Origin: Clostridia bacterium
GTDB taxonomy: Bacteria > Bacillota > Clostridia > Oscillospirales > Acutalibacteraceae
NCBI GenBank assembly: GCA_017938985.1
Contig: JAGBAK010000057.1
Coordinates: 1-63,704, forward strand
Reading direction: 5' to 3'
Length of the DNA stretch: 63,704 bases
How positions within the stretch are numbered: the first letter of the stretch is position 1; each line of letters begins with the position of its first letter. Of the stretch, positions 62,667 to 63,704 are shown piece by piece. The translations under genes were made by a program, and so were the position numbers. Below the pieces are notes generated by a model. That model searched no databases. It saw only the letters and a program-made list of their open reading frames with translations, and was not told the origin of the DNA.

Positions 62667-63704
62667 ATGTTCAGAAAAAGTATGGTTTTTTTGCTCATAT
62701 TAACTATATCGTTCGGCTTGCTGCCGGTTGCATATGCCGAAGAACGTGTTCCCGAAAAGGAAGGTTATGTGCTTGATTTCAGCACCGAATTTAATGACGG
62801 CAATTTAAATACAGAGCATTGGTTGCCGCAGTATCTGCCTCACTGTACTGCCAATACAGAAGGCTCCTCTGCGAGATATAAAGTCGAGAACGGTTGTCTG
62901 AATCTGTATATCACAAAAGATTCACCCGATTATTTCGGCGGCCAGCCCGGTTCGGCAGACCCGGATAATCTTCTCTGGATAGCCAACGGTATTCAGACCT
63001 GGGAAAAGAATAATCTGCATCCCGGCGGTGCTCAGCAGAAGGAAGTTGAGCCTTATGAAGGGTACGCAACACAGTATGGCTATTTTGAAATACGGATGAA
63101 AATGCCTGATACCGGCGGTGGCGGATACGCTTCATGGTGGCTTATAGGCACTCAGGATGATACCGACGGAACAGATTCTGTTCAGAATGGCGAAATAGAT
63201 GTCTTGGAAACCTTTTTTAAATCTCCGGGAGTGTTTGAACCCAAAGTTCATGCTTGGGATGATCCCGATCTTGACGAATGGGCAAGCAGGGTTGAATTGG
63301 ATGGCGACCCAAGTGACTATGTCAATGAATTTCACACCTATGCCATGGATTGGAGACCTGAAGGAATAACGTTTTATGTTGACGGAAAAGAAGTGGCGCA
63401 GACGAGAGAATCGCCGCAGTACAGAATGTGTATGATTTTGTCTATGTATATAAATTCTGATTTCAGCGGTTGGGATGAACCCGAAAATAACTATCCCATA
63501 GAATGGCTGATTGATTATGTCCGTGTCTATAAAGATAAAAACGGTTATGACGAGAGCAACCGACTTACTGAATTTGAGCGTTTTATAAAAGATCTTGGTG
63601 ACTCGCTCACTGCATTCGGACTGCGTATTTTATCATTTTTTCAAGACCTCTGCACACAGTGCCATCAGTTCTTTGAGCGTTTGTTAAGTAAAATTCCCGC
63701 TTTG
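62667..63704 (+). CDS. Secreted glycoside hydrolase family 16 enzyme, 3' end missing
   Basis: The frame is open from ATG 62667 to the right edge, giving 346 residues. A signal peptide (1-24, ending near PVAYAEE) is followed by a GH16 domain (about 35-295). The catalytic signature GEIDVLE gives Glu 176 as nucleophile and Glu 181 as acid/base, with GYFEIRMKMP before it, and HTYAMDWRPEGITFYVDGK and WLIDYVRVY after. GH16 enzymes cut beta-1,3 or beta-1,3/1,4 glucans, galactans or similar. After about residue 300 begins a helical Phe/Cys-containing region (ILSFFQDLCTQCHQFFE) that runs off the window and is not part of the GH16 fold. GAAAGGA precedes the ATG. Confidence 0.9.
   Translation, partial: MFRKSMVFLLILTISFGLLPVAYAEERVPEKEGYVLDFSTEFNDGNLNTEHWLPQYLPHCTANTEGSSARYKVENGCLNLYITKDSPDYFGGQPGSADPDNLLWIANGIQTWEKNNLHPGGAQQKEVEPYEGYATQYGYFEIRMKMPDTGGGGYASWWLIGTQDDTDGTDSVQNGEIDVLETFFKSPGVFEPKVHAWDDPDLDEWASRVELDGDPSDYVNEFHTYAMDWRPEGITFYVDGKEVAQTRESPQYRMCMILSMYINSDFSGWDEPENNYPIEWLIDYVRVYKDKNGYDESNRLTEFERFIKDLGDSLTAFGLRILSFFQDLCTQCHQFFERLLSKIPAL

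Noticed and set aside
1..63704. CRISPR arrays, tRNA/rRNA genes, insertion sequences or prophage
   Set aside because: No regularly spaced repeats, no tRNA cloverleaf-like stretch in the intergenic gaps, and no transposase, integrase or phage structural gene were seen.

Overview
The window comes from a spore-forming, low-to-moderate G+C Gram-positive bacterium of the class Clostridia, and the gene content most resembles the Ruminococcaceae/Oscillospiraceae. The evidence is sporulation genes (spoVM, gerW, a SpoIIIE-type translocase, a tepA-like ClpP homologue), Firmicute regulators (remA, c-di-AMP cyclase cdaA with cdaR, PrkC with PASTA domains), a T-box leader before alaS, a ZTP riboswitch before fhs, and heavy use of AGA for arginine. 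No plasmid, phage, IS element, CRISPR array, tRNA or rRNA was seen. TAG is an ordinary stop here (fmt ends in it). Genus cannot be set from this stretch alone.

Region by region. 1-9.3 kb: end of a WG-repeat/SH3 protein, then T-box-alaS, a HIT protein, a phosphoribosyltransferase, comEC (with a degenerate hydrolase domain), holA, a Toprim/RNase M5-like gene and ispF. 9.3-11.7 kb: cdaA-cdaR with their own promoter and a perfect terminator. 11.7-15.4 kb: an FG-GAP lipoprotein followed by a two-component system whose histidine kinase carries an in-frame TAG. 15.4-24.8 kb: a long run of same-strand housekeeping and sporulation genes (DUF1385, prmC, M50 protease, scpA-scpB, DUF2953, gerW, dacF, rluB, yicC, remA, gmk, rpoZ). 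24.9-36.1 kb: the priA-def-fmt-yugP-rsmB-rlmN-prpC-prkC-rsgA run found in many Firmicutes, ending with a small membrane ORF and a 29-residue spoVM.

36.2-44.6 kb is on the minus strand. argF and a single reading frame joining carbamoyl-phosphate synthase large subunit (CarB) to a diaminopimelate-epimerase-like domain (DapF) lie behind a promoter overlapped by ARG-box-like operators. The DapF half lacks the first catalytic cysteine. Next to them is a three-gene glpA-like/FAD oxidoreductase/DUF1667 operon. 44.7-52.9 kb: ZTP riboswitch-fhs, sir2 (minus strand), tepA-like, ftsK/spoIIIE and a YgiQ-type radical SAM gene.

52.9-63.7 kb looks accessory. It holds a membrane-anchored ComEC-type metallo-hydrolase whose start lies inside ygiQ, a macro-domain/HTH protein, a CPBP protease, a TerY-like vWA protein, a second metallo-hydrolase, licD (frame broken near its likely start by an A8 tract), a secreted crystallin-Vps62-like protein, a MATE transporter, small DUF3784, VOC and monooxygenase genes, and a secreted GH16 glycosidase cut by the window end. 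The best candidates for something undescribed are the CarB-DapF fusion with its altered active site and the macro/HTH-CPBP-vWA neighbourhood.
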